16,030 nucleotides of DNA from Pseudomonadota bacterium (GCA_023433855.1 JAEYTV010000644.1:1-16030); one strand, 5' to 3'; shown: positions 7,077 through 14,358, counted from the first letter of the stretch. The notes: a model not told the origin generated them from the sequence alone. Program-made: numbers and translations.

Positions 7077-7101
7077 GGAACCTTGAGTCCCCGCCTGGGT
7101 T
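7077..7101 (+). promoter_or_regulatory. Candidate EcfG/RpoE2-type promoter for the 7124-7724 cassette
   Basis: GGAAC (7077-7081) is followed after 16 bases by GGTT (7098-7101). This fits the S. meliloti RpoE2 consensus GGAAC-N18/19-TT fully and the stricter EcfG consensus (CGTT) with one mismatch. The spacing is the same as in the candidate at 343-367. The expected start point is near 7108, giving a very short leader that still keeps the AAGGAG ribosome binding site before the ATG at 7124. Confidence 0.5.
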
Positions 7102-7123
7102 TCTCCCTCCGAAGGAGTAAGCC

Positions 7124-7345
7124 ATGCAGAAGATCGCAATCGGTAATGAGGTCGAGTGGAAATGGGGCCGCGGCAACGGCGAGGGCCGTGTGAAACAGAA
7201 GTTCGCTCACGACGTCGAACGCACAATCAAGGGGACGACGGTCAAGCGCCGGGCGGATGAAAGGGAGCCTGCCTTCCTTGTCGAGCAGAAGGACGGCAAT
7301 CACGTCCTCAAGAGCCGATCGGAGTTGAGGAAGACCGATGACTGA
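7124..7345 (+). CDS. DUF2945 / Hva1-TUDOR-like small protein
   Basis: This 73-residue basic protein shows the pattern of the DUF2945 family (hypervirulence-associated TUDOR domain): IGNEVEWKWGRGNGEGRV at the start, IKGTTVKRR in the middle, and EPAFLVEQKDGNHVLKSRSEL near the end. The fold is a small SH3/Tudor-like beta barrel. No biochemical function is established for bacterial members, though they are common in rhizobia and other soil bacteria, often near stress genes. AAGGAG lies 6 bases before the ATG. Its last 8 bases overlap the start of the next gene, so the two are translationally coupled. An EcfG-type promoter candidate lies just upstream, suggesting general-stress control; that is inference. 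Confidence 0.82.
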   Translation: MQKIAIGNEVEWKWGRGNGEGRVKQKFAHDVERTIKGTTVKRRADEREPAFLVEQKDGNHVLKSRSELRKTDD

Positions 7346-7724
7346 CCAGGATTCTGCTAGGATTCCGCCCGTCGGCGTCTCGGAAGCCGCGGCAAAAGGC
7401 CTTGAACTGCGCGCCCGGCACCGCAAGGGAGGGACGACCGAGGGGATTGCCCGAGCCCGCGACCTGAAGAACCGGAAGCCGGTCGGCGACCGGACCATAC
7501 GCAAGATGGTCAGCTACTTCACGCGTCACAAGGTCGATAAGCGCGCGGAGAACTTCGGGGACGGAGAAAATCCGTCGACGGGCTACATAGCCTGGCTCCT
7601 CTGGGGAGGTGACGCCGGACAGAAATGGGCCGAACAGCACAAGAAGACGCTCGAAAAGGAACGCGAGGAAGCAAGGATGCGACGCTTCAGGCAACCAGAT
7701 CCGCAGAGCGCGCCAAACCCCTGA
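7338..7724 (+). CDS. Conserved hypothetical protein, partner of the DUF2945 gene
   Basis: I recognise the sequence type but not a function. The 128-residue protein is highly charged. It contains PPVGVSEAAAKGLELR (about 10-25), GIARARDLKNRKPVGDRTIRKMVSYFTRHK (about 36-65, strongly basic) and GYIAWLLWGGDAGQKWAEQ (about 82-100). Similar blocks occur in rhizobial and phage-related proteins as I recall, sometimes beside prohead protease or DNA-binding annotations; I cannot verify that here. The basic middle part could contact nucleic acid. It starts at 7338 inside the end of the DUF2945 gene (8-bp overlap), and its last 38 bases overlap the convergent sqdC 3' end. No terminator separates it from sqdC, so opposing transcripts would overlap. 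Confidence 0.75.
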   Translation: MTDQDSARIPPVGVSEAAAKGLELRARHRKGGTTEGIARARDLKNRKPVGDRTIRKMVSYFTRHKVDKRAENFGDGENPSTGYIAWLLWGGDAGQKWAEQHKKTLEKEREEARMRRFRQPDPQSAPNP

Positions 7725-8577
7725 CTGTCAGCTTCAAAAGCTCCGGTCCGCCCCCGCGCCAGCCCAGTGCCTCGATCCTGGCTGTCGACATGACGTTGAT
7801 GTTGGCCCGGTCGGGAGCGGCCGCAGGCAGGTGGTGGGGGTGCGACGGCAGGCAGCTCAGGATCTCGCGCGTGTCCGTCAGGATGTCCGAGACATTAAAA
7901 ACTGCGCCGCTGATCCTTGCGGCGTCGGCCTCGAGCATGAGGCGAACCGCAGCCGCAACGTCCCTGCCGTGGACTTCGGTGCCCGCCCGTGGCGGGACCG
8001 GATGACCGGAGCGGTACTGCGCAAGGAGAGCGTCCCATTTGTTTGGACGGAGATGCCCGTAAACCCCGGTGAGCCTCAGGCTTGAGGTTAGGAAGTCAGA
8101 GTTCGACAAGCCCGCCAGCGCGTGTTCGGCCTGGAGCTTGACTTCCCCATAGAGCGTTGGTGGAAAAAGGCGAAGGTCCTCGGTCAGGATCGAACCGGGC
8201 GGGACGCCATCGTAGACCGCTCGGCTGGAGAGGAAGACCGCGCGCCGGATACCGGCATCGCGGGCGGTTTCAAACAGCCGGATACTGCCCTGCAGGTTCA
8301 AGTGCCGGAAACCCAGCGGGTCGCTGCCTTCTCCACCTCTGTATCGGCCCGGAATGTGGTCGAAGGCGGCATGTACGAAGAAGTTGCAACCCGCGAATGC
8401 TGCAATCTGTCCGGCAGACGGATCAAGCGAAAGAGGAACAAACTCGACCGGCTTGGCGAAGAGGGTTCGTGGGGGAGGGGTACGCCCGCCGACCGCAACC
8501 TGGTAGCCCGCCCCTAGCAGTCCTTCAACGATGTAGCGACCGACGAGGCCCGCCCCGCCGGAAACCAGCACCTTCAT
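7687..8577 (-). CDS. sqdC: SqdC, NAD(P)-dependent epimerase/reductase of sulfolipid synthesis
   Basis: The 296-residue product is an extended short-chain dehydrogenase. It has the nucleotide-binding GGAGLVG (G7, G10, G13), an acid-free second strand ending VAVGGRT that may favour NADPH, the active-site serine region LSSRAVYDG (S117/S118) and the catalytic Y143-x3-K147 pair in LYGEVK. On its own it would be called a generic NAD-dependent epimerase. The name comes from position: it is the third gene of an operon with sqdB and sqdD, the order known from Rhodobacter sphaeroides and Sinorhizobium. In R. sphaeroides, loss of sqdC leads to a sulfoquinovosyl-dihydroxyacetone product, so it affects the last stages of the pathway; its exact reaction is unsettled. 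The ATG overlaps the sqdD stop by 4 bases (ATGA), and the 3' end overlaps a convergent gene. Confidence 0.8.
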   Translation of the reverse strand: MKVLVSGGAGLVGRYIVEGLLGAGYQVAVGGRTPPPRTLFAKPVEFVPLSLDPSAGQIAAFAGCNFFVHAAFDHIPGRYRGGEGSDPLGFRHLNLQGSIRLFETARDAGIRRAVFLSSRAVYDGVPPGSILTEDLRLFPPTLYGEVKLQAEHALAGLSNSDFLTSSLRLTGVYGHLRPNKWDALLAQYRSGHPVPPRAGTEVHGRDVAAAVRLMLEADAARISGAVFNVSDILTDTREILSCLPSHPHHLPAAAPDRANINVMSTARIEALGWRGGGPELLKLTVRGLARSADLVA

Positions 8578-9440
8578 ACATGTGCTCCCGGTCCCGGAAG
8601 AGACATCAGGTCGGGCGCGTCGCGGTCGTGGTAGAAGGCGTGCCAGAGCTCGATCAGGATGCGGAATTCACCTGCCTTCGGATGATTCTTTTGCCAAGGC
8701 TTCTCGTAATGGTAGTGCAGTACGGCAATGCTTCGCCAATCCCACAAGCCCGGGAGATTGATCCATACATATTGAAGCATGTTCATGGTGAACGGCAATC
8801 CGTGCCAGTCTGGAAAGAAACTCTCGAGAAACGTCTGGTCAGTCCGGCGCCAGAAGACATCGTCCCGATCCAGGGCCTCCAGCATCCTGTCGAAGGTTTC
8901 GCAGCAAGGTCTCGCAACGAAGACCCCGGAATTCAGGCGACGGAAATCGGCGAGGCTTTCATAGACGTTAGGCGCGGCGGAAAATTCCGGATAATCGAAG
9001 AGCTTGTCGATGTTCCTGAGGACCAGTGCATCGGCGTCAAGGAAGACGATCTTCTGGTATTCTTTCAGTTGCCAGAGCCGCAGCTTGCAGAAATTGTCGA
9101 GCGGCGTGTGGAAAGACGGCTTGCGGCCCTTGGTGAAAGGAGCCGCACCGTGGAGGTTATCGCGCGCGTGCCTCTCGTTGAAGGAATCGGAAAGCGGCAG
9201 GTGGTCGACGCCAATCAGTATGCAACGAAGCGCAACAAGCGGTCCGAGATCGGCCTGCGGCACCGCTGCCGTATGAAGCACGACGATGTCGGCCGCTGTT
9301 CCTGTGCGAACGATCGAGCGCGCGAGGGCCGTGGCACCTTTGGCATAATCGCCGTTTGTCACCAAAGTGACGAACGCTCGCTTGAGTTCAGGAACTGCAG
9401 GGTATTCACCGGGTATTGGACCAATTGCCATGGACGTCAC
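8574..9440 (-). CDS. sqdD: SqdD, family 8-type glycosyltransferase of sulfolipid synthesis
   Basis: The 288-residue protein resembles glycogenin/GT8 glycosyltransferases: RAFVTLVTNGDYAKGA at the N-terminus, the metal-binding DAD triad (D135-A136-D137) in IVFLDADALV, NSGVFVARP (about 170-178), a D201-Q202 pair, and a C-terminal HYHYEKPW (about 242-249) that supplies the usual late histidine. In the sqdBDC pathway it is the candidate transferase moving sulfoquinovose from UDP-sulfoquinovose to the lipid acceptor; R. sphaeroides sqdD mutants accumulate UDP-sulfoquinovose. The preferred start is a GTG at 9440 that overlaps the sqdB TGA in GTGA; an in-frame ATG at 9431 is the alternative. No clear ribosome binding site precedes it, which fits translational coupling. 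It ends 4 bases inside sqdC. Confidence 0.87.
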   Translation of the reverse strand: MTSMAIGPIPGEYPAVPELKRAFVTLVTNGDYAKGATALARSIVRTGTAADIVVLHTAAVPQADLGPLVALRCILIGVDHLPLSDSFNERHARDNLHGAAPFTKGRKPSFHTPLDNFCKLRLWQLKEYQKIVFLDADALVLRNIDKLFDYPEFSAAPNVYESLADFRRLNSGVFVARPCCETFDRMLEALDRDDVFWRRTDQTFLESFFPDWHGLPFTMNMLQYVWINLPGLWDWRSIAVLHYHYEKPWQKNHPKAGEFRILIELWHAFYHDRDAPDLMSLPGPGAHV

Positions 9441-10657
9441 GAAACCGACTTGAGCCGCTTGCCTTCAGGGTCGCGCTCGACCTTGGCGGCAATGTCGCGC
9501 GTCCAAGCGGAAACCGCAGGAACGCGAGTTCGATCAACACGATAGGCGTATTTCTTCGCGACGTCTACGATCTCGCTCAAAAGACCCCCGCCGAGAGTTA
9601 TCGGATCGAGGCCCAGGGCTAGAAACTTCTCGTTCTTGACGATTAGGTCGTTTTCGGTCGCCTCCTTGCGCGGGTTCGGCAGCCATGCGATCTCAGAGCC
9701 CGTCATCTCGGCAACCATCTTCGCCAGGTCGCGCACCCGGTGGGTCTCGGTCATCTGGTTGAAGATTTCGACGCGACTGCCGCGCAGGGGCGGGTTGTTC
9801 AATGCGATTTCGATGCAGCGGACCGAGTCCTGGATGTGAATGAATGCCCGCGTCTGCCCGCCGGTGCCGTGCACCGTCAACGGATACCCGATCGCGGCCT
9901 GGATGAGAAATCGATTCAAGACCGTCCCGTAATCTCCGTCGTAGTCGAATCTATTTATCAGTTGAGGATGGCGCCGGGTCTGCTCGGTGTGGGTGCCCCA
10001 GACGATGCCCTGGTGAAGGTCGGTCACGCGCAGCCCGTCGTTCTTGGCGTAAAACTGGAAGAGCAACTGATCCAGGCATTTGGTCATGTGGTAGATCGAA
10101 CCCGGGTTTGCCGGGTACAGAATTTCCTGGGAAACCGTTCGGCCGTCCGGGATGTCTATGCCAACCGGCAGATAACCTTCCGGAATCGGGGCGCCTACGG
10201 TGGAGTAGCCATATACCCCCATGGTGCCCAGATGCACGAGATGAGCGTCGAGATCGAGTTCAACCAGTGCATTAAGAAGATGATGCGTCGCGTTGATGTT
10301 GTTGCTGACGGTGTAGTTCTTGTGCCGGTCGCTCTTCATGGAGTAAGGCGCGGCCCTCTGCTCGGCGAAGTGAACGATAGCATCGGGGCGGTGTTTGGCG
10401 AGCCAGGCTTTCAGGAGTTCATAGTCCTTGGCGAGGTCTATCAGGTGGAATTGGATGCGACGTCCAGTCTCCTGGTGCCAGATACGGGTGCGCTCCTGAA
10501 TGGAATCCATCGGTGTCAGAGATTGAACGCCAAGTTCCGTGTCGATCCAGCGACGGGACAGATTGTCGAGAATATGGACGTCGTGACCTACCTCGGACAG
10601 ATGAAGTGACGTCGGCCAACCGACGAAACCGTCGCCACCCAGGACTGCAATCTTCAT
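9437..10657 (-). CDS. sqdB: UDP-sulfoquinovose synthase SqdB
   Basis: SqdB joins sulfite to UDP-glucose to make UDP-sulfoquinovose, the head-group donor of sulfoquinovosyl diacylglycerol. The 406-residue product matches plant SQD1 and bacterial SqdB along its length: GGDGFVGW (7-14) for NAD binding, LSRRWIDTELGVQSLTPM (33-50), HFAEQRAAPYSM (96-107), the active-site LGTMGVYG with T145, and the YHMTK pair Y189/K193. The start at 10657 (MKIAVLGGDG) is preferred because GGAG lies 8 bases upstream and the NAD-binding strand begins at once; an upstream in-frame ATG at 10720 would add 21 unrelated residues. It heads sqdB-sqdD-sqdC with 4-base overlaps and diverges from ybgC across 123 bp. Sulfolipid replaces phospholipid when phosphate is scarce; no Pho box was recognised here. 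Confidence 0.94.
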   Translation of the reverse strand: MKIAVLGGDGFVGWPTSLHLSEVGHDVHILDNLSRRWIDTELGVQSLTPMDSIQERTRIWHQETGRRIQFHLIDLAKDYELLKAWLAKHRPDAIVHFAEQRAAPYSMKSDRHKNYTVSNNINATHHLLNALVELDLDAHLVHLGTMGVYGYSTVGAPIPEGYLPVGIDIPDGRTVSQEILYPANPGSIYHMTKCLDQLLFQFYAKNDGLRVTDLHQGIVWGTHTEQTRRHPQLINRFDYDGDYGTVLNRFLIQAAIGYPLTVHGTGGQTRAFIHIQDSVRCIEIALNNPPLRGSRVEIFNQMTETHRVRDLAKMVAEMTGSEIAWLPNPRKEATENDLIVKNEKFLALGLDPITLGGGLLSEIVDVAKKYAYRVDRTRVPAVSAWTRDIAAKVERDPEGKRLKSVS

Positions 10658-10780
10658 AATATAGTCTCCGCTGGTGTTGGATGGATTTCCTGATAGGGAG
10701 AAAACATGGCAATCGTTCAAGCTGGTTCAATGTTCCAAGATTATCCAGCGGGCCGATAAGGTTTTTCCAAGGCAGGCTTC

Positions 10781-11257
10781 ATGCAGAATTATGATATTTC
10801 GCTGGCAGGGGAACTGATTGACGGCGGCCACCGCCTGATCCAGCGGGTCTATTACGAAGACACGGATTTTTCCGGGCTCGTCTATCATGCCCGGTACCTG
10901 CATTTCCTGGAGCGGGGTCGAACTGATTATCTGCGTTGTCTCGGCTGCGAACAGAGCGCGCTACTCGCCGCGGACGAGGAAGGGCTTGTCTTCGTCGTCC
11001 ACCGCATGGAGATCGATTTCAGGCAGCCCGCGCGGATGGACGATATCATGCTGATCCAGACCCTGACGGAAAAGGCCGGTGGTGCAAAGATGGTGCTCAA
11101 TCAGGAGATCCGTCGCGGTGAGACGTTGCTCGTCGGTGCCAGGGTGGTGATCGCCGTCATCAACAGGCATGGTCGGCCTCGCCGACTCCCCGACTCCATC
11201 GCCGAGAAGTTCCGAGGCGGCGGTCGGGTGGCGGGGGCAAGCGCGGCGAGCAGCTAG
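10781..11257 (+). CDS. ybgC: Tol-Pal system-associated acyl-CoA thioesterase YbgC
   Basis: The 158-residue hot-dog-fold thioesterase carries the signature VYYEDTDFSGLVYHARYLHF with the catalytic aspartate region E26-D27-T28-D29 and the LERGRTDYLR helix start. YbgC hydrolyses acyl-CoA and is associated with phospholipid-synthesis proteins at the inner membrane. It is usually the first gene of the tol-pal operon. Here a gene on the opposite strand (11254-11646) and 332 more bp separate it from tolQ, so it probably has its own promoter in the 123-bp region shared with sqdB. An AAGGCAGG stretch precedes the ATG. The glycine/alanine-rich tail (GGGRVAGASAASS) is an extension of low complexity. Its TAG stop overlaps the TAG stop of the convergent gene. 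Confidence 0.93.
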   Translation: MQNYDISLAGELIDGGHRLIQRVYYEDTDFSGLVYHARYLHFLERGRTDYLRCLGCEQSALLAADEEGLVFVVHRMEIDFRQPARMDDIMLIQTLTEKAGGAKMVLNQEIRRGETLLVGARVVIAVINRHGRPRRLPDSIAEKFRGGGRVAGASAASS

Positions 11258-11646
11258 GCTCCACCGCAATAGTGTTGGGAATCGGGGAGCTCCCAGCTTT
11301 CGCCGGTACGCTTGTTGGTCGTGCGATACTCGCGGCCGCGATCATCTCCGGGCGGGCAGTCGCCCGGAATGAAGACCAGGCACATGAGGACTTCATCGCC
11401 CGGCCGAGAGGAAAGAACGGCCGGCTCCCGCTCATAGGAAACCTGATAGCCGCCATTGGAAAACTCGACCGCCGTCCCCCAGTCGAACTCCTCGTCCGTC
11501 CAGGGATCCGTCCCGACACGTGGGTAGATTGCGCTGATGGTGGTCGATACGCATTGGGCCACTTGTTGCGGCAGTTCCCCTTGAGGGTAGCCGGCATCCG
11601 CGCGCACCAGCGAAAGAGCAAAAAAGATCATCCCGGGCCAACGCAT
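11254..11646 (-). CDS. Small secreted hypothetical protein with four cysteines
   Basis: I do not recognise this 130-residue protein. The start at 11646 (MRWPGMIFFALSLVRADA) is chosen because GGGAG lies 7 bases upstream and a short signal peptide follows at once, with cleavage likely after ADA near residue 18; an ATG further upstream (11694) would only add 16 charged residues. The mature part has four cysteines (C32, C89, C97, C127), an even number that could form two disulfides in the periplasm, and a C-terminal part rich in D, R and G (CPPGDDRGREYRTTNK). It lies between ybgC and tolQ on the opposite strand, converging on ybgC with overlapping stops. Position suggests an envelope role, but this is only context. 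Confidence 0.72.
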   Translation of the reverse strand: MRWPGMIFFALSLVRADAGYPQGELPQQVAQCVSTTISAIYPRVGTDPWTDEEFDWGTAVEFSNGGYQVSYEREPAVLSSRPGDEVLMCLVFIPGDCPPGDDRGREYRTTNKRTGESWELPDSQHYCGGA

Positions 11647-11978
11647 CCGGCATCTCCCTCGAAGGTAACGTTCACAACCCTCCGCGCGTCGCAAAGCGGG
11701 CGAGTGCGCCGCCCGTCAGAGGTACTGCAAGCAACGTCTCTGACCGGCTAAGATAAACCCTTCGTTAACAATAATGATGTCTTACTGGTAACTGAGGAAT
11801 TTGTGCAATGCACGCCTTCCTTTGACCAAAATTGAAAGCGAGAAGCCAAGCTGAAACTCAGGGCACCTTGGGATAAGGCGGGCGCATCCAGCGATCAACG
11901 ATATTCTCGCGAGAGCGCGCTTTTGAACCCGCCCGGTCCTCCATGAGCCGGGCGTTTGGATTCGGGGATAGTAGATAG
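11647..11978. other. 332-bp intergenic region between the secreted-protein gene and tolQ
   Basis: No convincing gene is present. The region should hold divergent promoters. Visible elements are a GTTAAC at 11764-11769 in an A/T-rich patch, a TTGACC (11822-11827) that could be a -35 box but lacks a good -10 at 16-18 bases, a 10-bp palindrome TCTCGCGAGA (11905-11914), and the hairpin at 11930-11954. The tolQ start point cannot be placed with confidence. Confidence 0.6.
11930..11954 (+). promoter_or_regulatory. Hairpin in the tolQ leader
   Basis: CGCCCGG (11930-11936) and CCGGGCG (11948-11954) form a perfect 7-bp GC stem with an 11-base loop, followed by only three T residues. It ends 24 bp before the tolQ ATG. 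It could be a weak attenuator or an RNA-stabilising structure. Confidence 0.4.
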
Positions 11979-12698
11979 ATGGAACACGAAGTTTTGGCGG
12001 CAGCGGCAAGCGACGTCAGCCTCTGGTCGCTGTTCATGCAGGCGGGTCTTGTCGTCAAGCTGGTCATGATTGGTCTCCTGGGAGCATCCGTGTGGACCTG
12101 GGCGATCGTCATCGATAAGTATCTGAGCTTCGGCCGCGCCAAGCGCCAGTTCGACCAGTTTGAGCAGGTATTCTGGTCGGGACAGTCACTTGAAGAACTG
12201 TACCGCACGCTGTCGGACCGCCAGAACAATGGCCTTGCATCCATCTTCGTCGCCGCCATGCGCGAATGGAAGAAGAGTTTCGAACGTGGAGCCAGGTCCC
12301 CCATCGGCCTGCAGATGCGCATCGACCGGGCGATGGACGTCACCATGGCACGAGAAAGCGAATCCTACGAAGCGCGTCTCGGATCGCTTGCGACCATCGG
12401 CTCTGCAGGTCCGTTCATCGGGCTGTTTGGAACGGTCGTCGGTATCATGACGTCGTTCCAGGCAATCGCAGGCTCGAAGTCGACGAACCTCGCCGTCGTC
12501 GCACCTGGCATCGCGGAAGCGCTGCTTGCAACGGCCATCGGGCTCGTGGCCGCCATCCCGGCGGTTATCGCCTACAATAAGTTCACGGCGGACGCGGGTA
12601 AACTGTCGGCGCGCATGGAAGCCTTCGCAGACGAGTTTTCCGCCATCCTTTCGCGTCAGATCGACGAGAAACTGCAGCCGCGACAGGCGGCACAGTAA
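11979..12698 (+). CDS. tolQ: Tol-Pal proton channel subunit TolQ
   Basis: TolQ is the MotA/ExbB-type inner membrane subunit that, with TolR, uses the proton gradient to energise TolA. The 239-residue product has three membrane spans: about 24-45 (VVKLVMIGLLGASVWTWAIV), about 137-159 (LATIGSAGPFIGLFGTVVGI) and about 175-198 (APGIAEALLATAIGLVAAIP). The glycine-rich second and third spans are the family hallmark and contain the conserved threonines and proline. The ATG at 11979 is weakly supported by GGGGAT, 11 bases away. It begins the tolQRAB block, with 22 bp to tolR. Together the system keeps the outer membrane attached during constriction. Confidence 0.95.
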   Translation: MEHEVLAAAASDVSLWSLFMQAGLVVKLVMIGLLGASVWTWAIVIDKYLSFGRAKRQFDQFEQVFWSGQSLEELYRTLSDRQNNGLASIFVAAMREWKKSFERGARSPIGLQMRIDRAMDVTMARESESYEARLGSLATIGSAGPFIGLFGTVVGIMTSFQAIAGSKSTNLAVVAPGIAEALLATAIGLVAAIPAVIAYNKFTADAGKLSARMEAFADEFSAILSRQIDEKLQPRQAAQ

Positions 12699-12720
12699 CC
12701 GCTCGAAGGAGTAAGACCTC

Positions 12721-13176
12721 ATGGGTATGTCGGCTGGAGGGGCAAAGACATCGGCTGGTGGGCGTCGCAGGCGCGGCGGACGCCGGGGTAGTGCGATCAG
12801 CGAGATCAACGTGACGCCGCTCGTCGACGTGATGCTTGTGCTGCTCATCATCTTCATGGTGGCTGCTCCGATGATGACTGTCGGCGTGCCGATCGACCTG
12901 CCAGAGACCCAGGCCAAGGCGATGAACGCCGACACTCAGCCGATCACTGTCTCTGTCAATCCCCAGGGCGAGATCTATCTGCAGGAAACTCCAATCGGCA
13001 TCGACGAGATCGTACCGAAGCTGCAAGCGATCGCCACCACCGGCTACAACGAACGCATCTATGTTCGCGGTGACACCACCGCTGCCTACGGCGTTGTCAT
13101 GAAGGTGATGGCGCGTATCTCTGCGGCCGGTTACAAGAACCTCGGTCTTGTAACGCTGCAGGAACAGGAGAAGTGA
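12721..13176 (+). CDS. tolR: Tol-Pal proton channel subunit TolR
   Basis: TolR is the ExbD-like partner of TolQ. The 151-residue product has a basic N-terminal tail (GGRRRRGGRRG, 13-23), the conserved SEINVTPLVDVMLVLLIIFM (27-46) with the proton-relay aspartate D36 at the start of the single membrane span, and a periplasmic domain ending GYKNLGLVTLQ. All key features are intact. An AAGGAG lies 9 bases before the ATG at 12721; an in-frame ATG two codons later is a less likely start. It is 10 bp upstream of tolA and surely co-transcribed with it. Confidence 0.95.
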   Translation: MGMSAGGAKTSAGGRRRRGGRRGSAISEINVTPLVDVMLVLLIIFMVAAPMMTVGVPIDLPETQAKAMNADTQPITVSVNPQGEIYLQETPIGIDEIVPKLQAIATTGYNERIYVRGDTTAAYGVVMKVMARISAAGYKNLGLVTLQEQEK

Positions 13177-13186
13177 TCGCAGCGCC

Positions 13187-14344
13187 ATGAAGGCTAGTCT
13201 CGGCACATCGCTGGTCATGCATACTCTGGTGCTCGGTGCGGCGCTGGTATCGCTCAGCGCGCCCGCCTCCTTTGAGGTCGCCGATGTCGAGGCGCTGCCG
13301 GTGGACATCATTCCGGTGGAGTCCATTACGCAGATGCAGCAGGGCGACAAGAAGGCCCCTCTGTCGGAAAGGCCATCCCCCAAGGAAACCAAGAACCAGA
13401 AGGTCGTTGACGGCGCCGAAAACGCCGGCGAGAACGATGTCGACCTGAAGAGCCCGCCAACGCCGGCGAAGAAACCCCTGCAGACGGAAGCTGCGGCGGC
13501 ACCGAAGCCGGTCGAGCGGCCAATGCCCAATCCGACGCCAGAGCAGAACGAGGTGAAGGACATCGTTCCGGAGGAGACGGCTCCCAAACCGACCGAAGTC
13601 GCCGCCCTGCCGCAGCCGAAGCCGGAACCCGCCCCGAACCCAGCGCAGCCCGAACCTGCGCCAGCCTCCAAGCCTGAGCCGACGCCGGCGCCGGAGGAAG
13701 CGCAGTCCGAGGAAATCCCGCTTCCGGATTCCGTACCGCTGCCCGCCGCCAAGCCGAAGCCGGAGCCGCCGAAGGAACAGGCAAAGCCAGCCGAAAAACC
13801 GACCGAGAAAAAGCCGGACACTGCAAAGCCTACCGAGACCGCGAAGGCCAGCGAGAAACCGAGCGACAAGAAGGAAGGCAAGAAGCAGGAGACTGCAAAG
13901 TCCTCCTCTTCGAAGCAGAGCGACTTCAATGCTGACGAGATCGCAGCGCTGCTCAACAAGCAGGAGGCATCCGGCGGTGGCGCCAAGCGTTCGTCCAGCC
14001 CGGCTTCCACCGGCAGCACGAAACCATCCACGGGCGCCAAGCTCAGCCAGAGCGAGATGGATGCCCTACGCGGACAAATCCAGAAGAACTGGTCGGTGAT
14101 TGCTGGGATCGAGGGCGCCGACGGGGTGCTGATACGGGTAACGATGAGGCTCGACCAGGCAGGCGAGATCATCGGCCAGCCTGAAGTGGAGGCCAGCGGC
14201 GGATCCGCGACGGCGCGCCGCACGCTACAACAAAGCGCCCTGCGCGCCGTTCTCAGATCGGCGCCGTTCCAGAACCTGCCTGCCGAGAAATACGACGCGT
14301 GGAGCGAAGTCGTCGTCAACTTCGATCCAAGCGAACTGCTTTGA
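13187..14344 (+). CDS. tolA: Tol-Pal inner-membrane spanning protein TolA
   Basis: TolA links the TolQR motor to Pal and TolB across the periplasm. The 385-residue product has a single N-terminal membrane segment (about 7-25), then a long spacer (about 50-270) rich in P, K, E and A with many KPEP/PKPE-type repeats, and a C-terminal TonB-like domain (about 285-385) beginning [18 protein letters not shown] and ending [11 protein letters not shown]. In gammaproteobacteria the spacer is a helix of alanine and lysine; the proline-rich form here, likely extended as in TonB, is usual for alphaproteobacteria. Low sequence complexity in the spacer (13450-13900) makes it prone to length variation between strains. 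The ribosome binding site is weak (AGGAG 16 bases away inside tolR), suggesting coupling to tolR. Confidence 0.92.
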   Translation: MKASLGTSLVMHTLVLGAALVSLSAPASFEVADVEALPVDIIPVESITQMQQGDKKAPLSERPSPKETKNQKVVDGAENAGENDVDLKSPPTPAKKPLQTEAAAAPKPVERPMPNPTPEQNEVKDIVPEETAPKPTEVAALPQPKPEPAPNPAQPEPAPASKPEPTPAPEEAQSEEIPLPDSVPLPAAKPKPEPPKEQAKPAEKPTEKKPDTAKPTETAKASEKPSDKKEGKKQETAKSSSSKQSDFNADEIAALLNKQEASGGGAKRSSSPASTGSTKPSTGAKLSQSEMDALRGQIQKNWSVIAGIEGADGVLIRVTMRLDQAGEIIGQPEVEASGGSATARRTLQQSALRAVLRSAPFQNLPAEKYDAWSEVVVNFDPSELL

Positions 14345-14358
14345 AAGGCCTGAATACA

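Noticed and set aside
8157..9545. 462-codon plus-strand open frame opposite sqdC and sqdD.
   Set aside because: It has no recognisable domain, and both strands cannot plausibly be conserved here; sqdC and sqdD carry clear motifs and operon overlaps.
10715..10735. Three GTTC repeats between sqdB and ybgC that look like an SOS box.
   Set aside because: The gaps are 6 and 3 bases, and 13 between the outer pair; none gives the required GTTC-N7-GTTC.
10711..10736. Possible EcfG promoter for sqdB on the minus strand (GGAAC at 10736-10732, TT at 10712-10711).
   Set aside because: The spacing (19 bases to TT) is allowed by the loose RpoE2 consensus, but the -10 reads GATT rather than CGTT. Too weak to list as a feature.
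11822..11850. TTGACC as the -35 box of a tolQ promoter.
   Set aside because: No acceptable -10 hexamer occurs at 16-18 bases, so it was not annotated as a promoter.
13450..13900. Repetitive GC-rich stretch that could suggest a tandem repeat or minisatellite.
   Set aside because: It is explained by the low-complexity P/K/E/A spacer of TolA; no exact repeat unit is evident.
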